A program made the position numbers and the translations under genes. Under the pieces are notes generated by a model. That model saw only the letters and a list, made by a program, of their open reading frames with translations, made no database searches and had not been told where the DNA came from. From Cannabis sativa (taxonomy: Eukaryota; Streptophyta; Magnoliopsida; Rosales; Cannabaceae): 64,000 nucleotides of DNA. Location: contig NC_083604.1 in NCBI RefSeq assembly GCF_029168945.1, forward strand, positions 32,917,686-32,981,685. The letters run 5' to 3'. Each line of letters begins with the position of its first letter. Position 1 is the first letter of the stretch. This document shows, one piece after another, positions 20,401 to 29,680 of this stretch.

Positions 20401-23302
20401 AGCATCAAACCGGCTCAGAGTGGATACATCTCAAAGATTCTGAATAGATTTGGTTTTAGCAATGTGAAACCAGTTTCTACACCCTTCACACAGACATTTA
20501 AACTCACCAAAAGTCAAGCTCCAACAATAGATGAAGACCTCAGTTATATGGAGAAGATACCCTACACCAGCATAGTTGGAAGCATCATGCATATGATGGT
20601 GTGCACCAAGCCAGACCTATGCTGTGGGGTAAGTTTGATGAGCAGATTTATGAGCCAACCAGGAAGAGAGCACTGGGCGGCAACTAAATGAATCCTGGGA
20701 TATCTAAAAGGTACCTCAGAAGTTGGACTAATATATGGAGCAACAAAAGGAAGAACCAATGTAATTGGATATGCAGACTCAGATTTTCCAGGTGACCTTA
20801 ATACAAGGAGATCACAATTTGGATTTACATTCCAATTAAATGGCTGCACTATTAGCTGGAAGTCCAATTTACAGCCCATTGTAGCTCTCTCAACGACTCA
20901 GGCCGAGTACATAGCATGTACAGAGGCAGTGAAAGAAGCAGTATGGCTCAAAGGTATCACTGGTGAAATGGGAATTAATCAGAAGTGCATTACTGTACTT
21001 TGTGATAGTCAGCAGAAACCAAATGTTTCATGAGAGAACCAAGCACATAGATGTCAGACTACATTGCATTAGAGATATCATCTCAAGTGGCAAGGTTCAA
21101 CTGTCAAAAGTCTCCACAAAGGACAATGCAATTGATGCTCTAACTAAAGCCTTACCTACAACAAAGTTCTCTCACAGCCTCAAGATCTTAAATGTAGCTA
21201 CCAATTGACTTAAGATTGCAATGTACAGAACACTAGTTCAGGTGGAGAATTGTTAAATCTATATGCCTAGGTTCTATACACATGTCCATATGTCTTTAGT
21301 CAATTAGTTAGGTAGTTAGTTGTTAACAGGTTCAGCAGTTAAGTCTGTAACTTCTCAGTCTTAACTCGAGTCTTAACTTGAGTATTTAAGTATTCTGTTA
21401 GTAGAGGTATTTAGTCTATAAATACCTCTAACTTCTAAACTGTAAAGCGGTTGATTCTTTATTGTAAATACTCAATACAATAAAGATATAATTTCACCAG
21501 AAAGGTTTTGCCTTGTGTGTGTGTGCGTGTGCTTATGTTCTATGAGTTGTGAGTGTTCTCGAATTGTTCTTGGAGCCATTCCTAGCATGTGAGATTGAGC
21601 TCGAATTACAACAATAGAAATAGGAATGGGAATGGGAATAGGACTGGAATAAAATTTAAAATGTATAAAAAATTGATAAAAAATCATTAAATTCTTTCTC
21701 ATGTTACATTGGAATTTAAAATGTGTAAAAAAAATTATTTTAAAATGGAATAATCATTCTACCAAAATGGTAGAAAGAGCTATTGGAAAGATATTCCAAT
21801 ACTTTAAAATACAACCAAACAAAGGAATTGGATAAAAAATTATTTCCTTTCCATTCCATTCCATTTCATTACCTCCAACCAAACGCCACCTTAAGCTCTT
21901 TGGGGAAGATCTATATCTTTATTAATGGAGATCTATGAGCATCCACTATATATGTATATCATGTAACAAAATGCTCAAGAAGATGAAGACTTGTCAATAA
22001 CATAAATTCATATTTGCATTAGATATTTGCATATATTTATATTTGTCAATAATTGTCTTTATAGAAAGATCTTGATTAGTATATCAAAACAATTAAAGAC
22101 CTGGAGCTAGCAACACTATTTCAATTTACGAGAAAAGACAATGCAAGCTTGTGTTGCAACTACTTGGGTGGAGCTCACTCCCAAAAGACTATCCTATGAG
22201 AGGAGGGTAGCCAAGTGACTATAGACCACCAACTAAAGCCATGGTTAGTTGATGTGGGATCCAAATAAATTGTTTTCAACAGGCAGCTAAATGGTCAGCA
22301 TCTTTTGAATGCACATACATGAGACTACCCTACGAGAAGATAGCCAAAGGTTGTTTACCTGCATATCATGTTTCTTTAGTCCAGCACCAAGACGAAGGGC
22401 TCTTATAAGGGCCTCTGATCTTTTTGAAAAGAACTCATCATAAGGCAAACCATCAGGCGGCGAGAGCTGTGCATGTGTAAGGACAACCAATGCCCTATTC
22501 CAAATTGCTTTTCCAAGACTATCTGTTATGGCTTTGACAACCTCTCTGTCCAAGTTATCAACCCTATATGAATCTAATCGATCCACATAGAGTAGAACAT
22601 CTATTGTCTTGTTCAAAAGAAAGCTATTCAAATAACAATTGGAATATCACAAGTCAAGAAGCATATTTGATAATTGTAAATTCAGATGAGATACATACGA
22701 TAACAAAAAAGAAAAAACCTCTTAATGTTATTAAGTGCCATATCATTGATATATCCCCCTTCTATGAGCCCAGGCGTATCAATAACATTCAATGTAAATC
22801 CCGCCCTTGAGCGGGACACCATCACCGGTCTTGTACCTTCAGACTATCAAAAAGAAAAGCATACATAAGCTATGTAAAATGGAGGCATAAACCAGTCAAA
22901 ACAATTTACATCATATCACAAGCAACCAAAAAAATGTAAAGGAAAACGACAAGTACCTGAAAAGGACTAATAGAAACTGCCCTTTCTCCAATGAGTGAGT
23001 TCACAGTGGAAGATTTTCCAACTCCACCTTTTCCCATCACAAGTATAGTCAAAGTATTCACATTCTACAAGTACACCCATGAACAAATGTTAATAAAATA
23101 TCAAGCTTTTAAGCCCACAATTGAGTAAACAAACAAACAAAATTATTCATGATAAAACGAAACATGGATTTTAGAATTAAGAATGAAAAACTAATAATGG
23201 AACCTCAATCTTGAGCTTTCCTAACAATTCAAACAACTTGGTTTGAGTAGCTGGTGCAAATGTGTTTATCCCTGACCATTCTCGGATAACTTGGGAAGCC
23301 AT
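14436..23302 (-). CDS. TOC34: Toc34/Toc33 chloroplast outer-envelope import GTPase
   Basis: Seven coding exons on the minus strand: 23302-23204, 23064-22957, 22843-22719, 22623-22359, 15003-14935, 14842-14681 and 14546-14436 (TGA). All six introns obey GT-AG and phases match, giving 312 residues, close to the roughly 300-313 of the family. The protein starts MASQVIREWSGINTFAPATQ. It shows the P-loop GKGGVGKSS (residues 44-52), DTPG (91-94), the dimer-contact block DRLDSYR with the arginine at 131, THAQ (160-163) and ENSGRC (209-214). A hydrophobic segment at about 267-288 is the tail anchor, followed by a short hydrophilic tail. In the family it is the GTP-regulated preprotein receptor of the TOC complex in the outer chloroplast membrane. 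No stops or frame errors were seen. Intron 4 is hugely enlarged by transposons. Toc34 versus Toc33 paralog identity cannot be settled here. Confidence 0.95.
15004..16074 (-). other. TOC34 intron 4, distal part
   Basis: AT-rich intron sequence without a coding frame. It holds a perfect 41-bp direct duplication (15181-15263), a segment rich in gcctc/gaggc words at about 15470-15540, and a small hairpin (gaggc-ttat-gcctc) at 15984-15997. Similar gaggc words occur in the 5' UTR intron near 23660-23710. Confidence 0.6.
15181..15263. repeat. tandem duplication of a 42-bp unit in intron 4
   Basis: Two head-to-tail copies beginning atggtagaaatcaacgcc at 15181 and 15223. They are identical over 41 bases, so the duplication is recent or was made by a single slippage or repair event. 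Confidence 0.9.
16112..16444 (+). repeat. 5' LTR of intronic copia (TATA hairpin deleted)
   Basis: Starts TGTTAAATCTGTATGCC and ends TCGAATTACAACA. Relative to the 3' LTR it lacks about 28 bases that in the 3' copy form an inverted repeat containing the likely TATA box. It is otherwise highly similar. Confidence 0.93.
16447..16460 (+). promoter_or_regulatory. primer-binding site (initiator Met tRNA type), mutated
   Basis: tggtattagggc lies two bases after the LTR and differs at two positions from the usual plant tggtatcagagc. Confidence 0.8.
16524..17600 (+). pseudogene. copia gag with internal tandem duplication
   Basis: An ATG at 16524 opens a copia Gag (VKFDLEKFTGKNDF near the start, later SLYMTKSLANRLFLK). 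A segment of about 430 bases (about 16742-17172) is repeated directly at about 17173-17590 with the same boundary text (ccagaacaacacaggga). The second copy lacks about 22 bases. Stops near 16580 and 16872 break the chain. Confidence 0.85.
17780..18085 (+). pseudogene. copia protease remnant
   Basis: The catalytic block reads IIDSRCSFHI at about 17785-17814, where the usual D-S-G has become D-S-R. In another frame follow LGDNRACTIAGIGTVKLEL and LKQVRHVP, the conserved copia region downstream of the protease. The domain would be inactive. Confidence 0.85.
18170..18455 (+). pseudogene. copia GAG-pre-integrase and start of integrase core
   Basis: Reads GHVSYGGLKILGKKGVL, LCEHCVLGKATKVKFG and LTFIDDFSRLVWVYL, covering the zinc-finger region and the first catalytic aspartate. 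It stops at 18455, where AT-rich non-copia sequence begins, so the second D and the E are missing. Confidence 0.88.
18456..19554. mobile_element. 1.1 kb AT-rich insert replacing copia integrase; possible Helitron-like
   Basis: Copia homology stops at 18455 and resumes near 19555 well inside the region before the RT, so integrase sequence was lost as well as DNA gained. The insert begins A|TCTTACTATTATAAAAG, resembling plant Helitron 5' ends, but no CTAG-type 3' end is seen, so the class is uncertain. It contains a direct duplication of about 340-410 bp (copies at about 18500-18912 and 18913-19265). Confidence 0.55.
18500..19265. repeat. direct tandem duplication within the insert
   Basis: Copy 1 starts caattttctccttggtgaaa near 18498 and copy 2 starts caattttctccttgtgaaat near 18914. 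They share long near-identical runs including ccatttgaaaagtcaaaata and caagtactctctttaatatt. The second copy lacks about 70 bases present at about 18810-18880 of the first. Confidence 0.9.
19555..20310 (+). pseudogene. copia reverse transcriptase
   Basis: Reads CKWVYRYKEGI, FKARLVGRG, QLDVKTAFLHGDLEEQIY, LYGLKQSPRQWYKRFD and the catalytic LLLYVDDMLIA (about 20250-20282) across three frames. Both catalytic aspartates are present. Breaks occur near 19925 and 20112. Confidence 0.92.
20308..21208 (+). pseudogene. copia RT C-terminus and RNase H
   Basis: Reads KILGIEIITDRKLR, SGYISKILNRFGFSNVKPVS and SRFMSQPGREHW, then YADSDFPGD, STTQAEYIACTEA and VLCDSQ, holding the D, E and D of copia RNase H. 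A stop at about 20690 and a frameshift near 21010 interrupt it. The C-terminal block ends before the purine tract. Confidence 0.9.
21239..21250 (+). promoter_or_regulatory. polypurine tract of intronic copia
   Basis: The purine-rich caggtggagaat directly precedes the 3' LTR start TGTTAAATC. Confidence 0.7.
21251..21613 (+). repeat. 3' LTR of intronic copia
   Basis: 363 bases, starting TGTTAAATCTATATGCC and ending AATTACAACA. It retains the 27-base inverted repeat at 21403-21429 (arms agaggtattta / taaatacctct) that spans the TATA-like tctataaata. It also carries a short TG/GTGTGC tract near 21513-21535. Confidence 0.93.
21894..22358 (-). other. TOC34 intron 4, proximal part
   Basis: Between the MITE's TTA duplication and the donor at 22358-22357. 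AT-rich, with no repeat class recognised. Confidence 0.6.
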
Positions 23303-23307
23303 GGCAC
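23203..23307 (-). promoter_or_regulatory. TOC34: TOC34 start-codon exon: 5' UTR intron acceptor and first donor
   Basis: Reading on the minus strand, a pyrimidine-rich ttttcaattttag ends at 23308 and is followed by GTGCC and the ATG at 23302-23300. This is a good 3' splice site five bases before the start codon, so the 5' UTR is probably interrupted by an intron. The first coding exon ends at 23204 with donor GT at 23203-23202. Confidence 0.65.
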
Positions 23308-23829
23308 CTAAAATTGAAAATAAACATATAAATTAGCACTAAATACACAAATATACAATGCTACCAACGAAAGCATTTGTGGACACAGATTTTGGACCAA
23401 GCCATGAATTTAAAATTGCAAAAATCACATGCAAATAGACTATTGAATTTGACTTTGGTCATAGAAAACTATGGATCAAAAGTCAATCAAATATTTAGTA
23501 ATCTTAAATCGACTTAAGAAACTCCTCTTGCATAGTACTCACAGAACACAACTCTAATTAGAAAATACAAATGCATAACTAGTATCTGCAATGTACTCTA
23601 TAAATATAAATACATCGTTTCGAAAGGCTAAAATGTGAGAAGAGGCGTTTTCCCGTAGTACCTACCGCGAGGCGTTAGCTTCGAGGTGCATTGAGGGGTA
23701 AGCCTCGACAATAAGAATAACATAAAATTCATATAACAACACATAATTCCATATCAAAGTCATAAAATTCATGAATTACTAATTATAAGTCTTAAAATCA
23801 TAACCAATATCATTAAAGGTTCAAAATAA

Positions 23830-24012
23830 AAATCATTGACAGAGATGGAAGGACTGCTTTGAGGAGATGGACTGGTTGTGTGATTAAAGAGAACAGAGAA
23901 GATGAGACCTAGCTGTGTTGCTGCGTGCGTGACTGAGGAGGACGAAAGCTTGCTGTATTGTTGCGTGTGTGAAGAGAAGAGAAGAGAAGGGGAGAGGAGG
24001 AGACTATCGTGA
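23830..24012 (-). promoter_or_regulatory. probable TOC34 5' UTR leader exon
   Basis: On the minus strand this stretch is a long CT-rich leader (repeated CTTCTC blocks near 23966-24000, then CACACACGCAAC) of a kind common in plant 5' UTRs. It lies about 520-700 bases upstream of the splice acceptor at 23308. The donor and transcription start cannot be fixed by eye; an actata element near 24060 is a weak TATA candidate. Confidence 0.4.
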
Positions 24013-24363
24013 AAGAGATAAGGGTAAGAGATGAGTGTTTTTAGGCTATTCTCATTTAGTTATAGTTTGGGAATCTTCCAAAAATATTAAATTTTGGTTA
24101 ATTTTTAAAAAAAAAAAATACTATCACACATAAATTTTTTAAAAAATACTGTATTTTTTACAAAACAGTAGAATTTAAATAACTAAAAATAACAGTGGAA
24201 CAACTAAAAAAAATAACAGTGAAAACTTTACATAGTACACAGTATTTTTGAAAAAAAAATACAGTATTTTTTAAAAAAATTCCATCCCACACTATAAAAG
24301 TAACAAAATTGAAAATTTCAATATATATGGTGTAATTATCTTTATTTTTAGGGAATCAATCCA
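24013..24363. other. TOC34 upstream region
   Basis: About 350 AT-rich bases between the leader and the first Helitron-like unit. They contain several repeats of the word acagtattttt/aaaaatactgt in both orientations (24150-24280), which could form imperfect hairpins. No canonical promoter element stands out. Confidence 0.4.
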
Positions 24364-24557
24364 TCTATATATCTATTAATAGAATTCTTTCCTTCTTGCA
24401 GTGCACCCCTCCTTGAATTATTTTGTCATGCAATACTTATTGAATACGAAGAACTAAATTAATTGAATATTATTAATTTTGGAATTATGATATTAAAAAA
24501 AACTAAAAACTACAATAAAATTAATAATACGCGACTTGGCACGTAACATTTATCTAG
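24364..24557 (+). mobile_element. short Helitron-like unit (194 bp)
   Basis: Begins TCTATATATC after an A at 24363 and ends in TATCTAG at 24557 followed by T at 24558, the A^T insertion pattern of Helitrons. A weak stem (tacgcg...cacgta) lies about 10 bases before the end. No coding. Confidence 0.5.
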
Positions 24558-25842
24558 TCTATATATATCTATAGGAGAGATATGAAGTGATGACGTGGCA
24601 ACGAGGCTGTCTAAAATTATTTTAAATGTTCTTATCTAATCTCCCCTTAATTCTCTCATTCTTTTAATTTTTTTATTTGAAAAATAATTTTTTTTCTCTT
24701 ATTTTCTAATATTTTAACAAAAAAAAAAACATAAAAAATTTTAAAAATTAAAATTAAAAATTACGTAATTTATTTATTTTTAATATTTTCTTATTTTTTT
24801 ATTTTAAAAATAAACATACCTTTATTCAAAAAAAATAAATAAATAAATATACCTAAAAATTAAAAATTAAAAGCTACGTAATTTATTTATTTTTAATATT
24901 TTCTTATTTTTTTTTATTTTAAAAATAAACATACCTTTATTCAAAAAAAATAAAATAAATAAATATACCTAAAAATTAAAAATTAAAAGCTACGTAATTT
25001 ATTTATTTTTAATATTTTCTTATTTTTTTTTATTTTAAAAATAAACATACCTTTATTCAAAAAAATAAATAAATAAATAAATATACCTAAAAATTAGAAG
25101 CCTACGTTCAGATTTTAACTATTTATAATTATTAATAATTAAAAAATTAAAAATATCAATAGTTTCAAACTTATTTTTGCTATTATTGTAAATAATAATA
25201 ATAAAAAAAAAACAAAAATATTTAACTAAAAGAAATTATATCAACATATAGGACATAATATTTTTTTTTTCAGATTTACATACGCATATATTTTCTAAGT
25301 TTTACTTGTTTTAGAGTATATATAATACCTTAATAATAAATAGAAAAATTACCTCATATACTATTTTTTATTTTTTTAAAAAAAAAAAATTACCGTTTGG
25401 ATTGCTACAGTAGTTTTTTCGGTAGTTTCAATGTAGGTTGCTATGTAGATTTTGGTTGCAATTTAGGTTGCTATGATATCAATTTTAAATACAATAGTGA
25501 CTATAAATGAAATACGGTGATGATAGTTGTTCTAAAATTATATGATGATTTTTTTATAGATTTATTATATTATTTCTGTTTTAGATCTCTATTTTGTGTA
25601 AAAAAAAATATTTAGTTTCTAATTTTCTTCACTATAATGTATATTTTTTAAAAAAAAAAAAAATTGTGTGATTTTTATTTATATAAGAAGTTGTATGATA
25701 ATTTTTTTTAATTATTTAGAGTTTTCTATATAAATTTATTATTTTTTAATAAAAAAATACATAAAAATTAATTTGAAATTATTTGATATTATTATTTATA
25801 TAATTATTTAACGTCGTGCGCGAAGCGCGGTCTGTTTTCTAG
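24558..25842 (+). mobile_element. non-autonomous Helitron (1.29 kb)
   Basis: Starts TCTATATATATCTATAGG, followed by a gaagtgatgacgtggca segment typical of plant Helitron 5' ends. Ends with the GC-rich hairpin gtgcgcgaagcgcgg followed by tctgttttCTAG at 25839-25842. It carries no Rep/helicase coding. Its middle holds a three-copy tandem repeat. Confidence 0.82.
24752..25092 (+). repeat. three-copy AT-rich tandem repeat (about 115 bp unit)
   Basis: The word tacgtaatttatttattttt occurs at 24762, 24875 and 24991, each followed by the same aaaataaacatacctttatt segment. The unit length is about 113-116 bases. Confidence 0.88.
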
Positions 25843-26162
25843 TCTATATATAAAGGAGTAGTATGAAGCGGTGATTTGGCACTCTAAAATCTTTCTAATT
25901 AACATTATTTGTACTCTCCTTAATTCTCTCAATTTTTTAATTTTTTATTAGCTTCATAAAAATTAATTGATTAATTAACTAAAATAATATAACCACAATT
26001 TTTTTAATATCTTTATCTCTTTATCTCTTTATATATAAAAAGTGTTTATCTAACTGTTTTTTGTTGTTTAACAGAATATACTTTAAAAATAAAAAATATT
26101 CTTGTTAAATTTAACGGAAGATTAACGTTTGAAGTTAACACTTCTCTAATCTTATACGACCA
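25843..26162 (+). mobile_element. Helitron-like 5' end joined head-to-tail, truncated
   Basis: TCTATATATAAAGGAGTAG starts immediately after the CTAG of the previous unit and continues with gaagcggtgatttggca, matching the start of the preceding Helitron. No matching plus-strand 3' end follows. Another possible start (tctttatatataaaaagtgt) lies near 26025. Confidence 0.6.
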
Positions 26163-26260
26163 CTAGGAAACAAACCGCGCTTCGCGTGCGAGTTATAAAT
26201 ATTCTCAATTATTTATATAAAATTATTTTAGTAATATTTTTATCATAATTCACAATATTA
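26163..26260 (-). mobile_element. inverted Helitron 3' end
   Basis: Reading on the minus strand, cgcacgcgaagcgcggtttg is followed by tttcCTAG at 26166-26163, then T. This is nearly the same hairpin and tail as at 25815-25842 but in the opposite orientation. The 5' end, which should lie to the right, was not found. Confidence 0.65.
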
Positions 26261-27078
26261 TAATAATAATAATAATAATTTACTCAATTAATTTTATAAA
26301 TATGCCCCCGACTATAAAAACCTTACGATTATTAGGTTATTTATAAATCGTGTCTTCTAATATAAGGATAGACTCTTTTCCTTTTGAGTACAATGAGCAT
26401 AGACTCCTAATGTGTAAAAATATAATAATTATAATATAAAATGAGAAAAAAAATACAAAAAATGTACCAATTAGAATAATAAATAGGATATTTTTTTTCT
26501 TTATTTATGGTTTTCTAAACTTTTTTTTTTAAATTTTTTTCTATACTATAACTATCATTACAAATGCTATTTTTATTTATTTCTGTTCATTTTCTTAAAT
26601 AATTTGCTAACATGACACTATTGTATTTAAAAAAGAAAAATTTGATATATTTATATAAAAAGTAATTTTTACCATAAAAAAAAAATTTGAGAAATCATCC
26701 AAAAATGGGGAGATCTAAAACAAAAAAAAATGTGGAAAATTAAAAAAAAATACTAATTAAAAATTAAAATTTTAAATATTAAAAAAGAATAAATACAGTA
26801 AACTAAAAATCCAAATAAGTGGTCAGTATGAAATATAAAATATTTTACTTATTTGAATTTTGTTTTTTAAATTATCAATAAAAAAAAATTGAATCTAAAA
26901 TAAATATTTAATAAAGAAGTTTTACGGGTTTTTTTTTTTTTTTTTTTGAGATTATTCTTATTTGAATTTTGTTCTTATGAAATATAAAATAATTTTCATA
27001 TTTGAATTTTATTTTTTAAATCATCAATAATCAAAATTTGAATCAGAAATAAATATTTAATAAAATAGTTTACGTACT
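26261..27078. other. AT-rich intergenic stretch, imperfect direct repeat
   Basis: No gene seen. A segment of about 100 bases (26828-26925) that includes atttgaattttgttttttaa and ataaatatttaataaa is repeated imperfectly at about 26978-27068. Confidence 0.6.
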
Positions 27079-27394
27079 TGTTGACCGAGGTTTTCGGCAA
27101 CCAATATAATAATAATAATTAAGAAAGCTATAAGGAATCAAGAGAGAGATTTTTACGTGGTTGGGGCATTAATGAGCCTTAGTCCACGAGTCTGTGTATT
27201 TATGATAGTATTTATTATAAAGAATGTTCTTGGTGGATTTTTCCTCTTCTAGTTCTTATGAAACCCAGAATTCTCGACCCTTGCCTTAATGAGTTTGTGG
27301 GGTATTTATAGTATTTTTGTGGGGTGATCCCTAGAATTGAGGTACATGTCTTTCTGTAATTCTCAGTAAAGGCACACATTCCCAATGAATATAT

Positions 27395-29275
27395 TGTTGG
27401 GTTTTATGCCCTAAATAAAACTCATTTCAATATAATCGGATTTACTTATTAATATAGATCAGAAATAACATTTAATGTTGCATGGTTCACATGATTTATT
27501 TCATGATTATATGTACATAATATATAAATTTATCTGAAACCCTTTTCACATACTTGATCCTGTTTATTGTGCCGTCAACACATTGGAAAGTAAACATGAC
27601 TATGTGAATAAAGTTTCCTAGATTTATCAGACACAGGGTTTTACTGATATGATAATCTACAACAGAGTTTACTTGCATTTGGAGAAGTGCTATGTTCTTT
27701 CCAGAACATTGGTTAAAGTAAAGCTCAGGTTGGATGCATGGAGTATGCATCGGAAGGGACCGATATTGAACTTTGACTTAGATTTAATTAAACTTACCGT
27801 AAAATCTATTCAAGTCAATATCGCCTAGTTGATCCTAGATCAAATGATCTTAATCCTGATATGATTAGGCTCAATCTCGAGAGGCTATTCGTGTTCTTTG
27901 ATTTGTTAGTTAAGCCTACTTTTAGGTCAGGGTGATACGTACATTTTGGGAACACGGTAGTGCAATTAAGTGGGAGCGCTATCATAAACATGGAATCTAT
28001 AGCTTCTATCTGGCGAATAGTAAGCAAAGGATGATCTCCTTCGAGCTTGACCAAACGAACATAAATGGTGGAGTACTCATTTCACATAAGCTGAAATATC
28101 ATTTATACGGGGTCAAGTGTTTTAAGGAATAAATATGTTGTAGGGTGTAACGGTAATTTAATCCCTTTACAGTGTAGATCATTCATATAGAGGATCATTG
28201 ATCAAATTAGGATTATAACAATGGATAACTAATGATGTGTCTATATGGTGGAACATATAGAGCATTCTATATACTGAGAGTGCAATTCTAAGTTCTATGC
28301 GTGGATTCAACGAAGAATTAATAAGTTAGTGAATTTTAGTGCTAAATTCTTGATCTACTTATTGGAAGCTCGGTTATATAGACCCATGGTCCCCCCACTA
28401 GTTGAGATAATATTGCTTGTAAGACTCATGTAATTGGTTTTGATTAATCAATTATAATTCACGAATTAAACTATGTCTATTTGTGAAATTTTCACTAAGT
28501 AAGGGCGAAATTGTAAAGAAAGAGTTTATAGGGGCATATTTGTTAATTATGATACTTTGTATGGTTCAATTAATAAATATGATAAATGACAATATTATTT
28601 AATAATTATTTATAGTTATTAAATAGTTAGAATTGACATTTAAATGATTGAATTAGGAAATTGGCATTTTTGAGAAAATCAGATGCAGAAAAGATAAAAC
28701 TGCAAAATTGCAAAAAGGAAGGCCCAAATCCACTTGTATAGGGCTGGCCACTTTTGTAGGAAATTTAAACTGATATTTTCATTATTTTAATGCCAAATAA
28801 TTCAAACCTTACCCTAGTGGAATGCTATAAATAGATAGTGAAGGCTTCAGGAAATTTACACTAAAAATTTTCTAGACTTTCTGATTTCTCTCTCCCTATC
28901 TTTAGCTACCACTTCTTCTTTCTTCTTCCTTTGAATTTCGAAATCCTTAGTGATTAGAGTAGTGCCCACACACATCAAGTGATACCTCAATCATAGTGAG
29001 GAAGATCGTGAAGAAAGACTTTCAGCAAGAAGGAGTTTCAGCATCAAAGATTCAGAGAAAGAGATCCAGGTTCAGATATTGATAATGCTCTGCTACAGAA
29101 AGGAATCAAGGGCTAGATATCTGAACGGAAGGAGTCATATTATTCCGCTGCACCCAATGTAAGGTTTCTTAAACTTTATATGTGTTTATTTCATCGTTTT
29201 AGAAAGTTCATATTTAGGGTGTTAATAAACATACTTGTGAGTAGATCTAAGATCCTGGTAAAATAATTTCCAACA
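27395..29275 (+). repeat. 5' LTR of element A
   Basis: 1881 bases, TGTTGGGTTTTATGCCC ... AATTTCCAACA. A likely TATA signal (gctataaatagatag) is near 28824, followed by a CT-rich leader. The same LTR family recurs at 36334, 38275, 39060(-), 41200(-), 51576(-), 52888(-) and 63072. Confidence 0.95.
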
Positions 29276-29277
29276 AC

Positions 29278-29292
29278 TGGCCTCAGAGCCAT
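29278..29292 (+). promoter_or_regulatory. primer-binding site of element A
   Basis: tggcctcagagcc begins two bases after the LTR end. It differs at two positions from the plant initiator-Met tRNA primer-binding sequence tggtatcagagcc. Confidence 0.75.
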
Positions 29293-29680
29293 GGTAATTG
29301 ATTTACTTGCAAGAAATTTGGACTTTAAAACGATTGTTTGTATGTTCTTTGGATGGTATCATGTTGTATTGAGTGTTATTTGATGATTGATTGATGTTTG
29401 TGAAATTTTCGTGAAAAATAATTGTGATTTCATTTCTGGAATTATTTTTATTGGATAGTATGGAAAAAATTAAGCAAGTTAGCCTTTTACAGAACTCAAT
29501 TTGGATTTTATTTGAATTAGTTATGATTTTTTGAAGATTTGACAAAATCGGGGCTGTGCTGATAGTTTCCTGCGATCGCAGAACTGTCCGTACAGTTTCG
29601 AATTTTTCCTTTTTTCTTCAATTTTTCATACTTTTTCATGGAATTAGCTTCCAATTTTTTGTATGGTTTTGTATATATAC

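Larger units (their letters stand above)
16112..21613 (+). mobile_element. Ty1/copia retrotransposon in TOC34 intron 4 (antisense to gene)
   Basis: LTRs at 16112-16444 and 21251-21613 bound a copia-ordered interior: gag, protease, integrase start, RT, RNase H. Flanks are atagg (16107-16111) and ataga (21614-21618), a 5-bp target duplication with one mismatch. The interior has many stops, a gag duplication and an insert replacing most of the integrase. It lies inside a MITE and is transcriptionally opposite to TOC34. Confidence 0.93.
16078..21890. mobile_element. PIF/Harbinger-type MITE, split by a copia element
   Basis: Left end ggtagcgtttggttgggag (16078) and right end ctccaaccaaacgccacc (to 21890) form an imperfect terminal inverted repeat. 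Both ends are flanked by TTA (16075-16077 and 21891-21893), the 3-bp target duplication of PIF/Harbinger elements. Only about 34 bases of MITE lie left of the copia insertion and about 277 right of it, so the uninterrupted MITE was about 310 bp. It has no coding capacity. Confidence 0.85.

Noticed and set aside
22568..22810. 80-codon plus-strand frame opposite TOC34 exons 3-4
   Set aside because: Antisense shadow of conserved coding exons, with no independent motif.
23630..23710. GC-richer gcctcg/cgaggc segment as a regulatory element of TOC34
   Set aside because: Similar words occur in intron 4 (15470-15540 and 15984-15997), so it is more likely debris of a repeat; evidence is too thin to assign a class.
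26261..27078. Matrix-attachment region or replication origin suggested by the extreme AT content
   Set aside because: AT-richness alone is common in this genome, and no specific motif supports either function.
27496..28054. Repeated 79-84-codon reading frames that look conserved across several places (for example 27496-27750, 36435-36689 and 40601-40846)
   Set aside because: They lie inside LTR copies of one family, in the same or mirror orientation, and are similar only because the LTR DNA is similar. There is no domain and no codon bias, and disruptions occur in other copies.
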